Shown one piece after another: positions 53,184 to 58,764 of a stretch of DNA of 64,000 bases; within the stretch, counting starts at the first letter, position 1; each line of letters begins with the position of its first letter. Made by a program: the position numbers and the translations under genes. This stretch comes from Vandiemenella viatica (taxonomy: Eukaryota; Arthropoda; Insecta; Orthoptera; Morabidae): positions 283,527,930 to 283,591,929 of the forward strand of contig JARYHS010008074.1 of assembly GCA_031002005.1 (NCBI GenBank), in the 5' to 3' direction. The notes under the pieces are model-generated. The model was given only the letters and a program-made list of their open reading frames with translations. It was not told where the DNA came from and searched no databases.

Positions 53184-56100
53184 TGCTTTACGTCTCTTAA
53201 CAGCGAGGTCTTTAGAGACGGGAAATGATTGGGGGTAGGAATTCGGCCATGGCCTTTTGAAGGAAGCATCCCAGCATTTGCCTGGAGTTATTTGGGAAAC
53301 CCAAATCTGGATGACCGGATGGGGATTCGAACCGCCGTCCCCCCAGAATGCGAGGCCAGAACGCTATCCGTTACACCACCACGCTCGGTGATGGTATTTG
53401 GGGAAGCAACAATAATATAATCACAAGAAAGAAAAATGAGACATTTAAAGGAGAAACAATGACAATAAAATAAGAAAAAAAAATAAAAAATTGGCAGTCA
53501 TTTGGGACTGCCGACACAAGTGAAAACTTGAAACTATGAATATCATGAACTTATAGCTAACGAAATTCTAAACAGCAATAATTATGTGTGGACTTAATGA
53601 CCTAGCGACAGGGTTTCTACTGGCACCCCAGTCTTAGCTGCCTGAACCTAACCCAGTAGTGCTATGGGTACAAGAGATCTATAGTTTAAGGTGGAATCCG
53701 AACAACGGAAGTATTCTGGCATAGTTCACATTACACAGCAAGCTACGCAAGATGTGATGGTCAGTTTAATAGTCTATGAAAATACCTGCCAAGACAGAGA
53801 TTCGAGCAGGAGACTTTTCGTTCACCAGTCAGTCACCTAAACCACTGTGCCATAAGACCCCAACAAATACACTATTAACAATAGCATGTCAGTAATTTGA
53901 AATCGTGAGATTTAATCCATTCAAAAATCACCCAACATGCCTAAAGAAATTTTCACTTCAAAAAATAAAAATCTATCATATAAATAACATCTCTTAAAAA
54001 TACCTACTCATTACGGGATTTGAACCTGCGACCTGGAAAGAGAACTTTCGGAGGTAAGTGCCCTAACCACTGAGCTGCCATACCACCTTGTTTTGAAGTA
54101 TATGTGTGCTAACTACTATCAAAATTGGATAAAACTGTGGGTTTGTATGAACAGAAATTAAGGTGTGTGGGGAAAAGGAGGAGAGGGTTTAGGTTTCTGT
54201 AAATCAAACCTATTTGTTTTAAAGTATATGTATGCAAAATGTGTCCTGCGTGCATATCATATGTGCAACACCGCGAACAACAGGTGGCTTCTTGTGAACT
54301 TGTAGATTTATCCTGGACCAAACATCTGTAGTGCAAGTATACAAGTTTTCACCTCAATAACTAAAAACAAATTTTGAAATAAGTGATCTATATCTATATA
54401 TATACTCTGTAATTCACAAACTTGTGGGTGACAGAGGTTGCTCAGCACCAAAACTAATCTCTTTGCTGTGTATTCAAATCCCGAATGGTAGTATAGAAAG
54501 AAGAATTCATAAAAGCATCAGTGTAGATCTTTATTTCTCTAATCTTACCTTTCCTTTCATTTTGACTCAAATAGGTTTGTGAACGAAGTATTTCACTGTA
54601 TCTGTAAATGAAAGTGGGTGTATGCATGTTTGCCAATAAATTCAAATGAAACGTGCATCGTCTACCAGCGACTCCTAGCCCAATCTACTAATCAATTCCG
54701 TGATTCTTTTGTAAGGACTATAGCAAGTAGTCACGAACTGAGCGGCACTTCTCTGTTCTCTCTCGGTCAATCAACCCCATATTAAATGGATCCCAAATGG
54801 CACAGCAGCAGTCCAAATGTGAATGCACATGAGAGTTGTATACTATCTCGTTGGTTTGTGCATTATGCATTTTTCAAGATTCACCCTATGAATCACAGCC
54901 AAGAATTAGCTCGACCTATGACTGAATTAATGCATGCATCCCATTTCAAGTTCCTTTATACTGTTATGCCCAAATGTTTCACAGAATCAACCATATCAAT
55001 AACTGATCTGTTTATTTTGTATTTATGAACAAACCGATTATTTTTGTTAGTTACACTAAACTGTAAAAAGTGCAAGGCAATGTGTATAAGTTGCTATTCG
55101 TCACACCATGCCGAAATAACATCCAGATCGCGCTGAATTTCTAAGCAATCAGCCAAATTCCTTGTCTACAAATGCCACATCAGCGAACAATCTAAAACTG
55201 CTATTCACTTCATTTCAGAGACTTTATAAAAATTAAGAAAAAGAGTGGTCCTATAACACTTCCTTGAGGTACACCCGATGTAACATCTAGATTAGAAGAG
55301 GTTTCTCTTTCAACGACATACTGCAACTGACCAGTTAGAAAAATCCTTTATCCATTCACAAATCTGATCCGATATACTGTACGCTCGAAGCTTCGTGTAT
55401 ATCTGTGTGAGGATGGAAGGTATTATCTGAAATTGAGGCCTGTGGTGTGTTTGGTCTGCAGGATATATTGATAGGCCAATTCCCACCTGCAGAGTTGAGA
55501 TGGGAAAGTGGTATCTGGAAGCACTCTACTGTGAAGCAGTTACTGAGGTCAAGGGTACCGAGAGTGCTGGCATGGCAAGAAACGGGGACGTCTAGGTTTT
55601 TGGAGTAAACTGTTTATGACCATTCATTCTGAAGATGAGTTTGAGGTAAGGCGATGTAGGAACTTCGGCAGTGGAGGCAGGTGATAGTTGCTTAGCCATA
55701 CAATAAATAAATAAATAATTTCCTAGAAATGTTTCAAGGACATTAAATGACTATCACAACATTCTGTATTCAAGGCATACTTACTTATCCGGTTCATCTC
55801 ATTGCAAGCTAATGTTCGAGATGAATCTACAGCCTCATCAATGATTTGGCTACGAATTTTACTTGTTTTAGTTAGTGACTTTTCTTTTACAGAAGTTCGT
55901 ACCCCATGAATTTGAGTTGTAAAAATTTGTCCATTTGGTTCAATCTCCGTAATGAGGAGTCTGTAAGAAATAGAAATAAATGGCATGAAGAAATTATTAG
56001 GGAATTTGGTTTTCATACACACATTTCAGAGTCCCACCTGCGTACAACCATCAACCCATCTCGAGGATGAAAAATCACTTTAACACCAGCTTTCCTTTCA

Positions 56101-56407
56101 GCTTCAACAATTAAACTGTTTGGTTTCACACAAATGACATCATCCGATACTTCATTCAATTCCTCATCAAAAATTTTAAAAGAAAGGCTCAGAGGAATTG
56201 CACTGTTGTTCTTTATTGGAAAAATCTGAGAAACACTTTCATTGCTATCACTTGGCAATATGAAAGGATCGTTTTTCTTTAAAAACATCAGCTCAGTACG
56301 TCCAACACATCCATGGAGAAGTACAGTTTTCACCAAAATATTTTCACCAAAACAAGATTCCAGTTCGATTCTGAGTTCACCACACAAATCCACAATTCCA
56401 GTCTGAT
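17901..56407 (-). CDS. CEP192: CEP192/Spd-2-like centrosomal protein gene, five internal exons, partial
   Basis: Five minus-strand exons (370, 176, 476, 165 and 187 bp; 458 codons in all) splice in frame with GT/AG borders at every junction. Translation gives beta-rich segments of the ASH/PapD-like type (for example SVPVG..., FMLRNEG, VKFTISFEPSKLG) and a motif IPLYAYGGHHKVV that I recognise as the conserved YGG segment of CEP192. The family (SPD-2 in worm and fly) is a centrosome scaffold that recruits pericentriolar material, Aurora A and Polo kinase. A low-complexity Ser-rich linker in the third visible exon separates folded parts. The first visible exon starts in phase 1 and the last ends in phase 1, so exons are missing on both sides; I found none in 56408-64000 or 1-17900. 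Family call is fairly strong; the orthologue claim rests on recall. Confidence 0.82.
18088..19650. other. CEP192-like intron, no recognisable element
   Basis: AT-rich, apparently single-copy sequence between exon e and the foldback element. A GC-richer piece at 19370-19580 (with 'gatggaagtaaaaaaggtg') may be a repeat, but I cannot name it. Confidence 0.4.
19659..20053. repeat. Foldback/MITE-like element with ~110-130-bp arms
   Basis: 19690-19797 is inverted at 19925-20035. Paired blocks include 'ggattttaatggtggttaag' with the complement of 'cttaatcaccgttaaaatcc', 'cttatatctactaaaa' with 'tactagatataac', and 'tagcaagggt' (19661) with 'acccttgcta' (20041). About 125 bp lie between the arms. 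Divergence between arms is roughly 10-15 percent, so it is old. Confidence 0.7.
20342..20597 (-). mobile_element. tRNA-derived SINE, poly-A type, copy 1
   Basis: Minus-strand SINE whose poly-A is the T run at 20342-20356. Its body matches the copy at 53119: a 'CTCTAATGACCTCAGTA' hairpin-like tail, then 'ggaaaccatgg', 'gccagacagagattcaaat' and the head 'gaggacagagtgttactg..ccacac'. The head is decayed and its B-box is mutated. Confidence 0.65.
20760..22120 (-). mobile_element. Penelope-like element debris (RT end and GIY-YIG pieces)
   Basis: On the minus strand NQLAFLDVDIF and LKPTNYNTYT (20980-21100) resemble the last RT motifs of PLEs. HAICNLTCLIYQLT and FYINLTTKQLSI with SYRQTV (21580-21700) resemble the GIY-YIG domain seen at 58.4 kb and 36.9 kb. 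The endonuclease piece lies upstream of the RT piece, which is the wrong order for one copy, so at least two fragments are mixed. Heavily mutated. Confidence 0.45.
22690..23010. other. AT-rich intron, nothing seen
   Basis: No coding potential or repeat recognised. Confidence 0.5.
23080..23560. repeat. GC-richer tandem duplication, unit about 200-300 bp
   Basis: Two direct copies share 'tctgacatttcctt', 'gacaggaccctggcta' / 'gacagtaccctggcta' and 'tggcatggcagcaggagt'. One is at about 23130-23262, the other at 23315-23487. Region 23000-23700 is much GC- and CpG-richer than its surroundings. Open frames cross it on both strands (23319-23573 plus; 23261-23620 and 23077-23298 minus) without a known motif. 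Confidence 0.6.
24120..25040 (+). mobile_element. Tc1-like transposon relic
   Basis: Plus-strand reading through many frameshifts yields ISHHGKNNG, then VRAGGGSILVYACIYMALTG, then VNVPCHWNKIVHD (second Asp region; motif normally 'NDNAPCH'). Next come PRSSVMNLTEFNWEM, where the third acidic residue Glu is retained, and VTALCRAEGSNT at the end. This is the order of an arthropod Tc1 DD34E transposase. A (TG)n microsatellite lies inside at 24309-24330. Terminal repeats were not found. Confidence 0.65.
24309..24330. repeat. (TG)11 microsatellite
   Basis: Uninterrupted GT/TG run inside the Tc1-like relic. Confidence 0.9.
25534..25698 (-). CDS. CEP192: CEP192-like exon d (165 bp)
   Basis: Acceptor TTGTATTTTAG and donor GTG/GTATGT bound exactly 55 codons, phase 0 at both ends. 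Contains VIHSMERVKFTISFEPSKLG and AAYDKVIFKKYS, the middle strands of an ASH/PapD-like domain begun in exon c, with the pattern 'xFxPxxxGxxxxxxxF' common to such domains. Separated from exon c by 21.8 kb of transposon-filled intron. A small missed exon between them cannot be excluded, but phase and sense carry over. Confidence 0.8.
25861..27157. mobile_element. PIF/Harbinger-like element remnant with MADF gene
   Basis: Left end GGCTGGGCGCACATTAACA and inverted right end GGCCGGGCGCACATTGAGC match. Flanks are TAA (25858-25860) and CAA (27158-27160), a three-base target duplication with one change, as expected for PIF/Harbinger. Sub-terminal regions are unusually GC-rich with repeated 'gcagcgcag' and 'ctgccctgccctg' motifs. 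Inside is a MADF-like frame. A possible transposase start on the minus strand near 26652-26861 (FMQHFQMTRAEIHSII) is weak. Confidence 0.7.
26110..26283 (+). CDS. MADF/Myb-SANT-like domain protein of the Harbinger element, partial
   Basis: 58 codons from ATG 26110. Begins MEQEKLINLVHNQPVI, continues with HTKYIKIKFKQEIWKGI and ends shortly after QKWRV. This is the N-terminal two helices of a MADF domain ('LI..V...P.iyd..h..Y.....k...W..I'), the DNA-binding partner protein of PIF/Harbinger transposases and of Adf-1-like factors. A possible splice donor (AGA/GTAAAT) follows QKW, so the frame may have continued in another exon that is now lost. Probably not functional. Confidence 0.6.
   Translation: MEQEKLINLVHNQPVIHNTSHTKYIKIKFKQEIWKGITDETQKWRVNSAFIYHRIVH
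27163..27245 (+). repeat. tRNA-like sequence (SINE head)
   Basis: 'tggaagttcagttggtaagg' resembles an A box and 'acgttcaaatcctgg' a B box, 45 bases apart, as in tRNA-derived SINEs. The 3' part does not pair as a tRNA acceptor stem. It abuts the right end of the Harbinger element. Confidence 0.6.
27250..28355. other. AT-rich intron, nothing recognised
   Basis: No motif-bearing reading frame on either strand; one 77-codon frame at 27523-27756 (minus) looks like chance. Confidence 0.45.
28360..28455 (+). mobile_element. PLE 3' end fragment
   Basis: 'gttgataaaggacttgtcctgaaaattc' followed by 'cgccccacatccatcatttaaaggt' matches the 3' end at 38024-38110 ('gttgatgaagggttaagatctg', 'cgtcccacagccatcacctt'). 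Only the non-coding tail is present. Confidence 0.5.
28460..29700. other. AT-rich intron with poly-A tract
   Basis: Poly-A at 29093-29111; 29260-29480 holds interspersed ATT repeats. A LINE 3'-tail remnant may lie at 29500-29690, but it is not convincing. Confidence 0.4.
29709..30190. repeat. Long hairpin (foldback) element, ~200-bp arms
   Basis: 29709-29915 is the inverted repeat of 29981-30190, about 65 bp apart, with only scattered mismatches. Matching blocks include 'taaagttaattttgtaatca' (right) and its complement at 29870-29889, 'cgtcccacaattcaggataa' (left) with the right-arm complement, and 'cacattactacgaaag'. The open frame at 29909-30130 simply crosses the loop and right arm. RNA from here would form a stable hairpin of about 200 bp. 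Confidence 0.85.
30420..30490 (-). repeat. tRNA-like sequence (SINE head), minus strand
   Basis: On the minus strand 'TGGCCTAGTTGGTTAAGGCG' is a good A box and 'GCTCGAATCCCG' a B box, at tRNA spacing. Arms do not complete a cloverleaf, so it is better read as a SINE head than a functional tRNA gene. Confidence 0.6.
30490..31240. repeat. Degenerate tandem repeat, unit about 160 bp
   Basis: The block 'tcggacat(c)tggaagtgggt(g)aaaat' recurs at about 30502, 30661, 30803, 31047 and 31209. Each copy is preceded by 'gtgtgcaaaatttcaaacaa' and followed by 'ttccattacattcaacca' and 'actgtcaaagtaatgagaat'. Spacings are 159, 142, 244 (one partial unit) and 162 bp. A (CATA)n run at 31248-31282 follows. 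Confidence 0.75.
31285..32090. other. Unassigned; possible 5' part of the following LINE
   Basis: No recognised domain. 31840-32090 may belong to the LINE beginning at 32100 but has no readable ORF1 motif. Confidence 0.35.
32100..34620 (+). mobile_element. LINE with endonuclease and RT, interrupted by a SINE
   Basis: Plus-strand reading gives the apurinic-type endonuclease start (LLLDHNVDIACI, 'ETQMKDDFQLNKRKI'), FNSHH-type and NNMNLIFNQKDTGTF segments. The RT then follows: VARAIKQIRNGKA, WLARFFTNILQTS, LKQTKTIAIMKPGKSHDIPQ, then after the SINE at 33592-33790 DLTYDTV (motif A), NGLLQSSVLFNIYI (motif B) and FSYADYLEVV (motif C, normally YADD; the second Asp is Tyr here). The layout fits jockey/I-group LINEs. 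Stops are numerous. About 50 residues before motif A are missing at the SINE site. Confidence 0.75.
33592..33790 (-). mobile_element. SINE with CR1-like 3' tail, nested in LINE RT
   Basis: 33594-33655 is 'ctctgtgattcactaaaagt' plus 'ggcagagagtgcattgcacc', the inverse of a CR1-type LINE 3' tail. 33680-33785 is SINE body ('accatcccagcattcacgtg', 'catggaaaacccagatcag'). The same composite recurs at 49158-49360. Read on the minus strand the order is SINE body then LINE-like tail. The tRNA head is missing. Confidence 0.65.
34625..35690. other. AT-rich stretch between LINE parts
   Basis: No motif. It may be an insertion in the LINE, since a LINE C-terminal zinc-binding segment follows at 35700. 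Confidence 0.35.
35700..35850 (+). pseudogene. LINE C-terminal zinc-knuckle segment
   Basis: Reads FLSRLECNKQVTTRLFNHNV, then after a frameshift CTNCDCGEEEQTIRHVAYDC and PLR. 'CxCGxxEQTxxHxxxxCPL' is a common C-terminal motif of jockey/R1-group LINEs downstream of RT. It may be the true C-terminus of the 32.1-kb LINE. Confidence 0.55.
35964..36400 (-). mobile_element. Possible Helitron 3' end and degenerate body
   Basis: On the minus strand the sequence ends 'TTTTCGCACGGGGCATCTAG' followed by T. The preceding 'GCGAAATTTTCGC' can form a 6-bp hairpin about 10 bases before CTAG, as in Helitron 3' ends (hairpin plus CTRR, next base T). Inside, two degenerate copies of 'gggtcaaattctgaaa' / 'gggtcgaattctaaaa' lie about 120 bp apart. 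No Rep/helicase. Confidence 0.4.
36400..38115 (+). mobile_element. Penelope-like element(s), GIY-YIG parts and 3' end
   Basis: Two GIY-YIG remnants occur on the plus strand. At 36805-36950 there is NPVIGENIPFIRPGTCETCY then VIYQLTCK; at 37400-37640 there is LASYKGMATKPLVIRLDSHQ then KHPVAIHAISRD and YNSCFKVHANK. In PLEs this endonuclease follows RT. The 3' non-coding end, 'gttgatgaagggttaagatctg', lies at 38024. Two endonuclease copies mean at least two overlapping insertions or a duplication. Stops and frameshifts throughout. Confidence 0.6.
38700..40150 (+). mobile_element. Penelope-like element, RT N-terminal half
   Basis: 39329-39637 encodes a degraded 'PKIHKP..RPIVS' region (HQPYCQDPVGWPLVLAYGSP) followed by TEWILPVVDQ and LPPDSFLVSTDITSLYT. 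The last is RT motif A of PLEs ('LvTlDVTSLYTNIP'). The element breaks off after motif A and is followed by poorly conserved tail sequence to about 40150 ('tttacacagaaaaactgtga', also at 62805). A poly-C tract sits at 39479-39491. Confidence 0.65.
40155..42615. other. Intron sequence, one tRNA-like locus, otherwise nothing named
   Basis: AT-rich. Apart from the tRNA-like segment at 41094, no coding motif or repeat was recognised. Confidence 0.4.
41094..41165 (+). repeat. tRNA-like sequence (SINE head)
   Basis: 'gagctcaatcgttaaggtac' (A-box-like) and 'gaattcaaaacctgg' (decayed B box), 45 bases apart. Same general type as at 27163 and 54011. Confidence 0.5.
42618..42735. repeat. Minisatellite, ~31-bp unit
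   Basis: Four tandem copies of a unit like 'aatgccaatgtaaatagaaa' plus 'agatttat'; one copy carries an inner duplication of 'gtaaatag'. Lies just outside the Helitron-like left end. Confidence 0.8.
42817..46055. repeat. Dimeric satellite array, 368-bp unit (179 + 189 bp), ~8.8 copies
   Basis: Units begin with 'acttttcagc(g/a)aaaacta' at 42817, 43195, 43563, 43931, 44299, 44667, 45034, 45402 and 45769; the central spacing is 367-368 bp. Each unit holds two related monomers. A runs to 'ccgcatatgtc' (179 bp) and B starts 'acttttctgccacaactaca' (189 bp). They share 'tggtgtttgtgt..ggtagtag', 'gagatatgg.ggttg' and 'aagtg'. The central copies are nearly identical; the outer ones (42817, 45769) are more diverged. 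Minus-strand 98-codon frames recur because the sequence recurs. Confidence 0.95.
46605..46638. repeat. Poly-C then (CA)n tract
   Basis: About 20 C residues followed by CA repeats, near the right end of the Helitron-like element. Confidence 0.9.
46860..47475. other. AT-rich intron next to exon c
   Basis: No element seen; T-rich runs at 47230-47265. Confidence 0.5.
47476..47951 (-). CDS. CEP192: CEP192-like exon c (476 bp)
   Basis: Acceptor TTTACTTTTGCAG lies above 47951; donor AAG/GTAATG follows 47476. Enters phase 1, leaves phase 0, 158 full codons. The first two thirds is Ser/Lys-rich and probably disordered (SSRSKTQGITEFF, AKSSYFSQNKSSSRR). The last third returns to beta-strand pattern (LVWNSVPVGDQKTESFMLRN, IDLHVSLQNASSGFK), which matches the start of an ASH-like domain. 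The domain continues in the next exon with ILTEQGRYISELKLV. Confidence 0.8.
48150..48368 (-). mobile_element. tRNA-derived SINE, copy 2 (decayed)
   Basis: 'gggaaggaattcaaacatgg', 'taatcctggaattcacctgg', 'gatagggatttgagcctcca' and 'gaggccagagcattactgtc' align in order with the well-preserved SINE at 53119-53391. Minus orientation, no clear poly-A end or target duplication. Confidence 0.65.
48370..49150. other. Unassigned intron
   Basis: No coding motif; possible old repeats at 48780-48900 not identified. Confidence 0.4.
49158..49360 (-). mobile_element. SINE body with CR1-like 3' tail, second copy
   Basis: 'ctctgcgattcactaaaagt' and 'ggcggagggtgtattgcacc' (49164-49222), then 'acgggacatgg' and SINE body ('aacatcccagaattgacttg', 'gatacgatggccggagag'). 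Same composite and same joint as 33592-33790. It is followed at 49380-49565 by more sequence like a CR1-type LINE 3' UTR. Confidence 0.65.
49575..49846 (+). pseudogene. LINE RT fragment with FADD motif
   Basis: Open for 48 codons: MGEKISMLRFADDMVLLAER then EDIEKLLNGMN and FRLNINQSK, RT motif C and D of an RTE/CR1-type LINE. After a frameshift come AEMIPILVD- and SEFCYLGSKIT-like parts. Breaks off abruptly at 49846. Confidence 0.7.
49847..50375 (-). pseudogene. LINE RT fragment, CR1-like, opposite strand
   Basis: Minus strand 50361-50116 reads ITKLLMNLKANKASGSDGIP then IPAEWKTAIVSPVIKNGDVN, RT motifs 1-2. It continues to 49850 with ILEHIIYSNVMKFLDEGDLL, NPNQHGFRKG and, in motif A, a VDLFLLVFKKAF-type sequence. 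Head-to-head with the previous fragment, with no spacer. Confidence 0.75.
50376..51587. other. Unassigned intron
   Basis: 'attaattaattaa' palindromic AT repeats at 50990-51020. Nothing else recognised. Confidence 0.4.
51749..52802 (+). pseudogene. Mariner 2 transposase, frame-shifted
   Basis: From ATG 51749 the coding sequence shifts frame several times. Readable pieces: IHECLCAVYGASAVTRSTVS and QWVQRVGS (DNA-binding helices), ILTGDEIWVHHFE (first Asp), NTVFWYCDGVILIDVMPRGT, LLQHDNVRPDTR (second Asp), PPYNADLTLSDFHLYG (third Asp; 34 residues after the second). At least two frameshifts plus a TAA inside 'KTKQ*SMEW'. Inactive. Confidence 0.85.
52870..52890. repeat. Poly-G tract near mariner 2 right end
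   Basis: Run of G at 52874-52884 just inside the right terminal repeat. Confidence 0.7.
53119..53391 (-). mobile_element. tRNA-derived SINE, best copy, with TSD
   Basis: Flanked by a perfect 9-bp direct repeat TGGTATTTG (53110-53118 and 53392-53400). On the minus strand it starts 'ACCGAGCGTGGTGGTGTAAC' with A box 'TGGTGTAACGGATAGC' and B box 'GGTTCGAATCCCC', then the family body ('AATGCTGGGATGCTTCC', 'GGCCATGGCCGAATTCC') and a tail with 'AGACCTCGCTGTTAAGAGAC'. A long poly-A ends it (T run 53119-53178). Transcribed by Pol III and copied by a LINE, by family knowledge. Confidence 0.9.
53787..53864 (-). repeat. tRNA-like sequence (SINE head)
   Basis: Minus strand: 'TGGCACAGTGGTTTAGGTGA' (A-box-like) and 'CTGCTCGAATCTCTG' (B-box-like), very similar in layout to 30420-30490. 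Not a plausible functional tRNA. Confidence 0.55.
54011..54090 (-). repeat. tRNA-like sequence (SINE head)
   Basis: Minus strand: 'GGCAGCTCAGTGGTTAGGGC' (good A box) and 'CGCAGGTTCAAATCCCG' (good B box). The best tRNA-like locus of the five; still lacks matching acceptor arms as far as I can pair them by eye. Confidence 0.6.
54400..55400 (-). mobile_element. CR1-like LINE, RT second half and 3' UTR
   Basis: Minus-strand pieces in order: YSISDQICEWIKDF, a GVPQ-like CTSRKCYR stretch in another frame, DVISAWCDE, NRFVHKYKINRSVIDMVDSV, KHLGITV, LKWDACINSVIGRANS, then FMNSSFYTTIRDLN, the 'YSFFPRTIxxWN'-type C-terminus. The 3' end near 54404 reads, on the minus strand, 'CTCTGTCACCCACAAGTTTG', 'TGAATTACAGAGTA' and a TA repeat. 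That tail is shared by the SINEs at 33.6 and 49.2 kb. Confidence 0.7.
55410..55715. other. Possible PLE fragment beside exon b
   Basis: 'aggccaattcccacctgcag' on the minus strand resembles the 'RWELAYQY' coding region seen near PLE ends at 58.05 and 58.35 kb. Weak; ends in ATAAATAAATA near 55705. Confidence 0.3.
55785..55960 (-). CDS. CEP192: CEP192-like exon b (176 bp)
   Basis: Acceptor ATTTCTTACAG lies above 55960; donor GTAAGT at 55784-55779 is consensus. The split codon with the previous exon (AG+A) gives Arg, and the last base joins GT of the next exon to give Ser. Reads LLITEIEPNGQIFTTQIHG and then a charged stretch ending CNEMNRI. The intron before it is only 77 bp, whereas the intron after it is 7.8 kb. 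Confidence 0.8.
56038..56407 (-). CDS. CEP192: CEP192-like exon a (370 bp)
   Basis: Acceptor TGCTTTCAG lies just above 56407; donor AG/GTGGGA follows 56038. The exon enters with two bases of a split codon (phase 1) and leaves with two bases (phase 2). The 122 full codons include QTGIVDLCGELRIELES, FPIKNNSAIPLSLSFKI and VKVIFHPRDGLMVV. These are alternating beta strands typical of an ASH/MSP-like immunoglobulin fold. The only reading break is at the donor, where the open frame runs on briefly into the intron. Confidence 0.8.
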
Positions 56408-57409
56408 CTGAAAGCAGATGATAAACATTTAATATGTATAAAAATTATAGGGAAAGTATATTAAGCATCCAACAATTATGAGAACAGGAGTACATGATTA
56501 AAAAAAGAACACTTTTAAAAGAATGTTGTAAAAATGTCTTAGTTTTTTTTATGCTCATTGTTACACTTCTGCTTTTTCTTTGTTGAAAGTTGGGTTTATT
56601 TTTGCTGTCCTTTGTGATATTCATCGCTTAACAGAACTTTCCTTTTATTACATCTTATATAGGTTCAGAGTTAAATTCTGTAGCTGTCTCACACATTTTC
56701 ACTTGAAAAAGAAAACATAATAATTTAAATATGAATCTTATTACTTTCTAAGATTCAAGTAAATTTCACAACTATTACTGAGAGTCAACATTACATACAC
56801 TAACGGAAAAGAAGAAAAATTATGTTACTCTAATATAAATGGTATCTCTTAGGGCCAAGTTGATTATTTTGTTCTGACATCACAGTAGCAGACAAAGATT
56901 TCTCCAGAAATGATAATACACAAAACTAACAACTGATTTTGTATTGTAACTCTTTCAAAAAGGAAAAAGAAAATTCTTATTTCAAGTGTTTCAATTTTGA
57001 TGAGGGGTACACCAATGGAGTGGACATTCACACTTTTTTTTTTAATACACATAGTCGCGATTGTACTGTTTCGCATTGAATCCTCCTTTTTGACTGAACA
57101 GTGGAGATATTTTAATAAAAAAAATTTTGGAACAATTCTGACATCTGTTTGACATTTTAGACATAATTAGCAGTTATCCATCACTTCGTAACCATGGACT
57201 TCGGATTATATTATTAGAATTGGACCTAGAGAGCTGTAAGGTAAGTAAAAGGTATCCCACAAACTGACTGCAGGAGAAAAAAGTCTGAGCAGCTGATATA
57301 ATATTACTGAGATTTACATATACTATTCATCTGTCTGTCACCATGTTTTCAAAACATCACGACAAATATTTTACATATACCAAAAAAATATCTTATGTCC
57401 TTGCTAATG

Positions 57410-57441
<32 letters not shown>

Positions 57442-57535
57442 GTTACTAGGAAAAAAAGGTGCTGAAAGCGGATATATTAAACATTAGGATAGGATAAAAA
57501 CCACCGCTTACCATAGAAGAACATTCTTGCGGCGT
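56408..57535. other. Intron upstream of exon a
   Basis: No further CEP192-like exon recognised. (TA)n at 57412-57442. The frame at 56864-57076 (minus) lacks splice context and motif. Confidence 0.45.
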
Positions 57536-57539
57536 TGGT

Positions 57540-58760
57540 ACATGAAAAAAACACACGAACACACATAGAATATAATTTTCGAGCCCCATGGCTCTTCATC
57601 AGTAGGAGTAAGAAGACTGCATGCTGGGAGCTGGCAGCCAACAGTGTAAGCTACAATGCCAGAAGTTTATGTTGGGGGAGGGGGAATATAATGGGAAGTG
57701 AGGGTGGGGGTAGAAAAGCATAGGCTGGAAAATGATAGTGAATAGAAGATAGAAAGTAAATCTGTACATAGGGACCCGTCGCGGAAGTGCAGTAGATCTC
57801 AGTTAATGGTCCAAAATTCCAATTAAGTAAAGAACATATGTGCAAACAGCTGATAAACAAAATATTCGGAAATTTGAAATTAAAAATAAGCAAAATTCAA
57901 AGTTACAATCTATGAAGATAGGTACTGGTAAGCAGTGGTTCTATGGGAGAAGGTGGAGGTGAGGGGGATGGGTGGGGGGAAAATTGGTGCTATCTTAAAT
58001 TTACACATGGTGGTTATCTGGTATCCAGTTGGTACTGATAAGCTAGTTCCCACCTTCTATGTTCCAAAATACTACTTTTATCTGAGAGGACTCTGATGGC
58101 GCGGACTGAGAAACGTGTTAAATATGAAAAAAATTATAATTATATCAAATATTATACAATTTAAAAATAATAATAATAATAAAAAATAATAATTTTTATG
58201 AAGTAAACATCACCTTAGGTTAGTGGTGGTTCACTACAGTTAATGGAGAAGAGGATTAAAAAAAGGTTAAATATATGTAATAATAATAATAATGACCGGG
58301 TATTATCTCAAGTTGAGACCAGGTGGTTGCTATGTGCAAAGTTTGTACTGGCAGGCAAGTTCCCACCTTTTGAGTTCAGAGAAACTGCTGCTCACAGACT
58401 GTGAAACAAGAGTTGAAATTATTCAAGTCATGGGTTATGGCATGGGCAGCAACTGGGTGCTTTGGTTTCTGTGTGAACACCGTCTGTCGGTGGCCATTCA
58501 TTCTTATGGAGAGTGGATTTGTGGTCAAACCAATATATGAAGCCAGGCAGTGGTTGCATGTTAACCGGTAAATTACATGGGTGGTTTCACAAATGGCATG
58601 TCCTATGATGGGGATGCTTTCCCCCGTGACAAGGTTGATGAAAGCGGTGGAAGCATGGTGTATGTCGCACATCTTGCAGCGGGGTTTATTACATGGGAAA
58701 GAGCATTGTGGCTGACTGTTAGGAAGAGGAAGACTGTGTTTGTGGAAATGTAACTAAAAA
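57540..58760 (-). mobile_element. Penelope-like element, GIY-YIG and 3' end
   Basis: Minus strand 58672-58376 is open for 98 codons: STAFINLVTGESIPIIGHAI, then THVIYRLTCNHCLASYIGLT, NPLSIRMNGHRQTVF and KHPVAAHAITHD. 'VIYxLTCxHCxASYIGxT' is the GIY-YIG catalytic start. Repeated 'cccacctt' pieces encoding RWELAYQY-like sequence follow at 58350 and 58060. The 3' end 'gatgaagagccatggggctc' is at 57602-57583. Same family as 36.4-38.1 kb. 5'-truncated. Confidence 0.7.
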
Positions 58761-58764
58761 AGGG

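Noticed and set aside
52952..53238. Frames with long Phe runs
   Set aside because: They translate the SINE poly-T tract.
53330..53391. Functional tRNA gene on the minus strand
   Set aside because: A and B boxes are good, but the sequence continues as a SINE body with poly-A and a target duplication.
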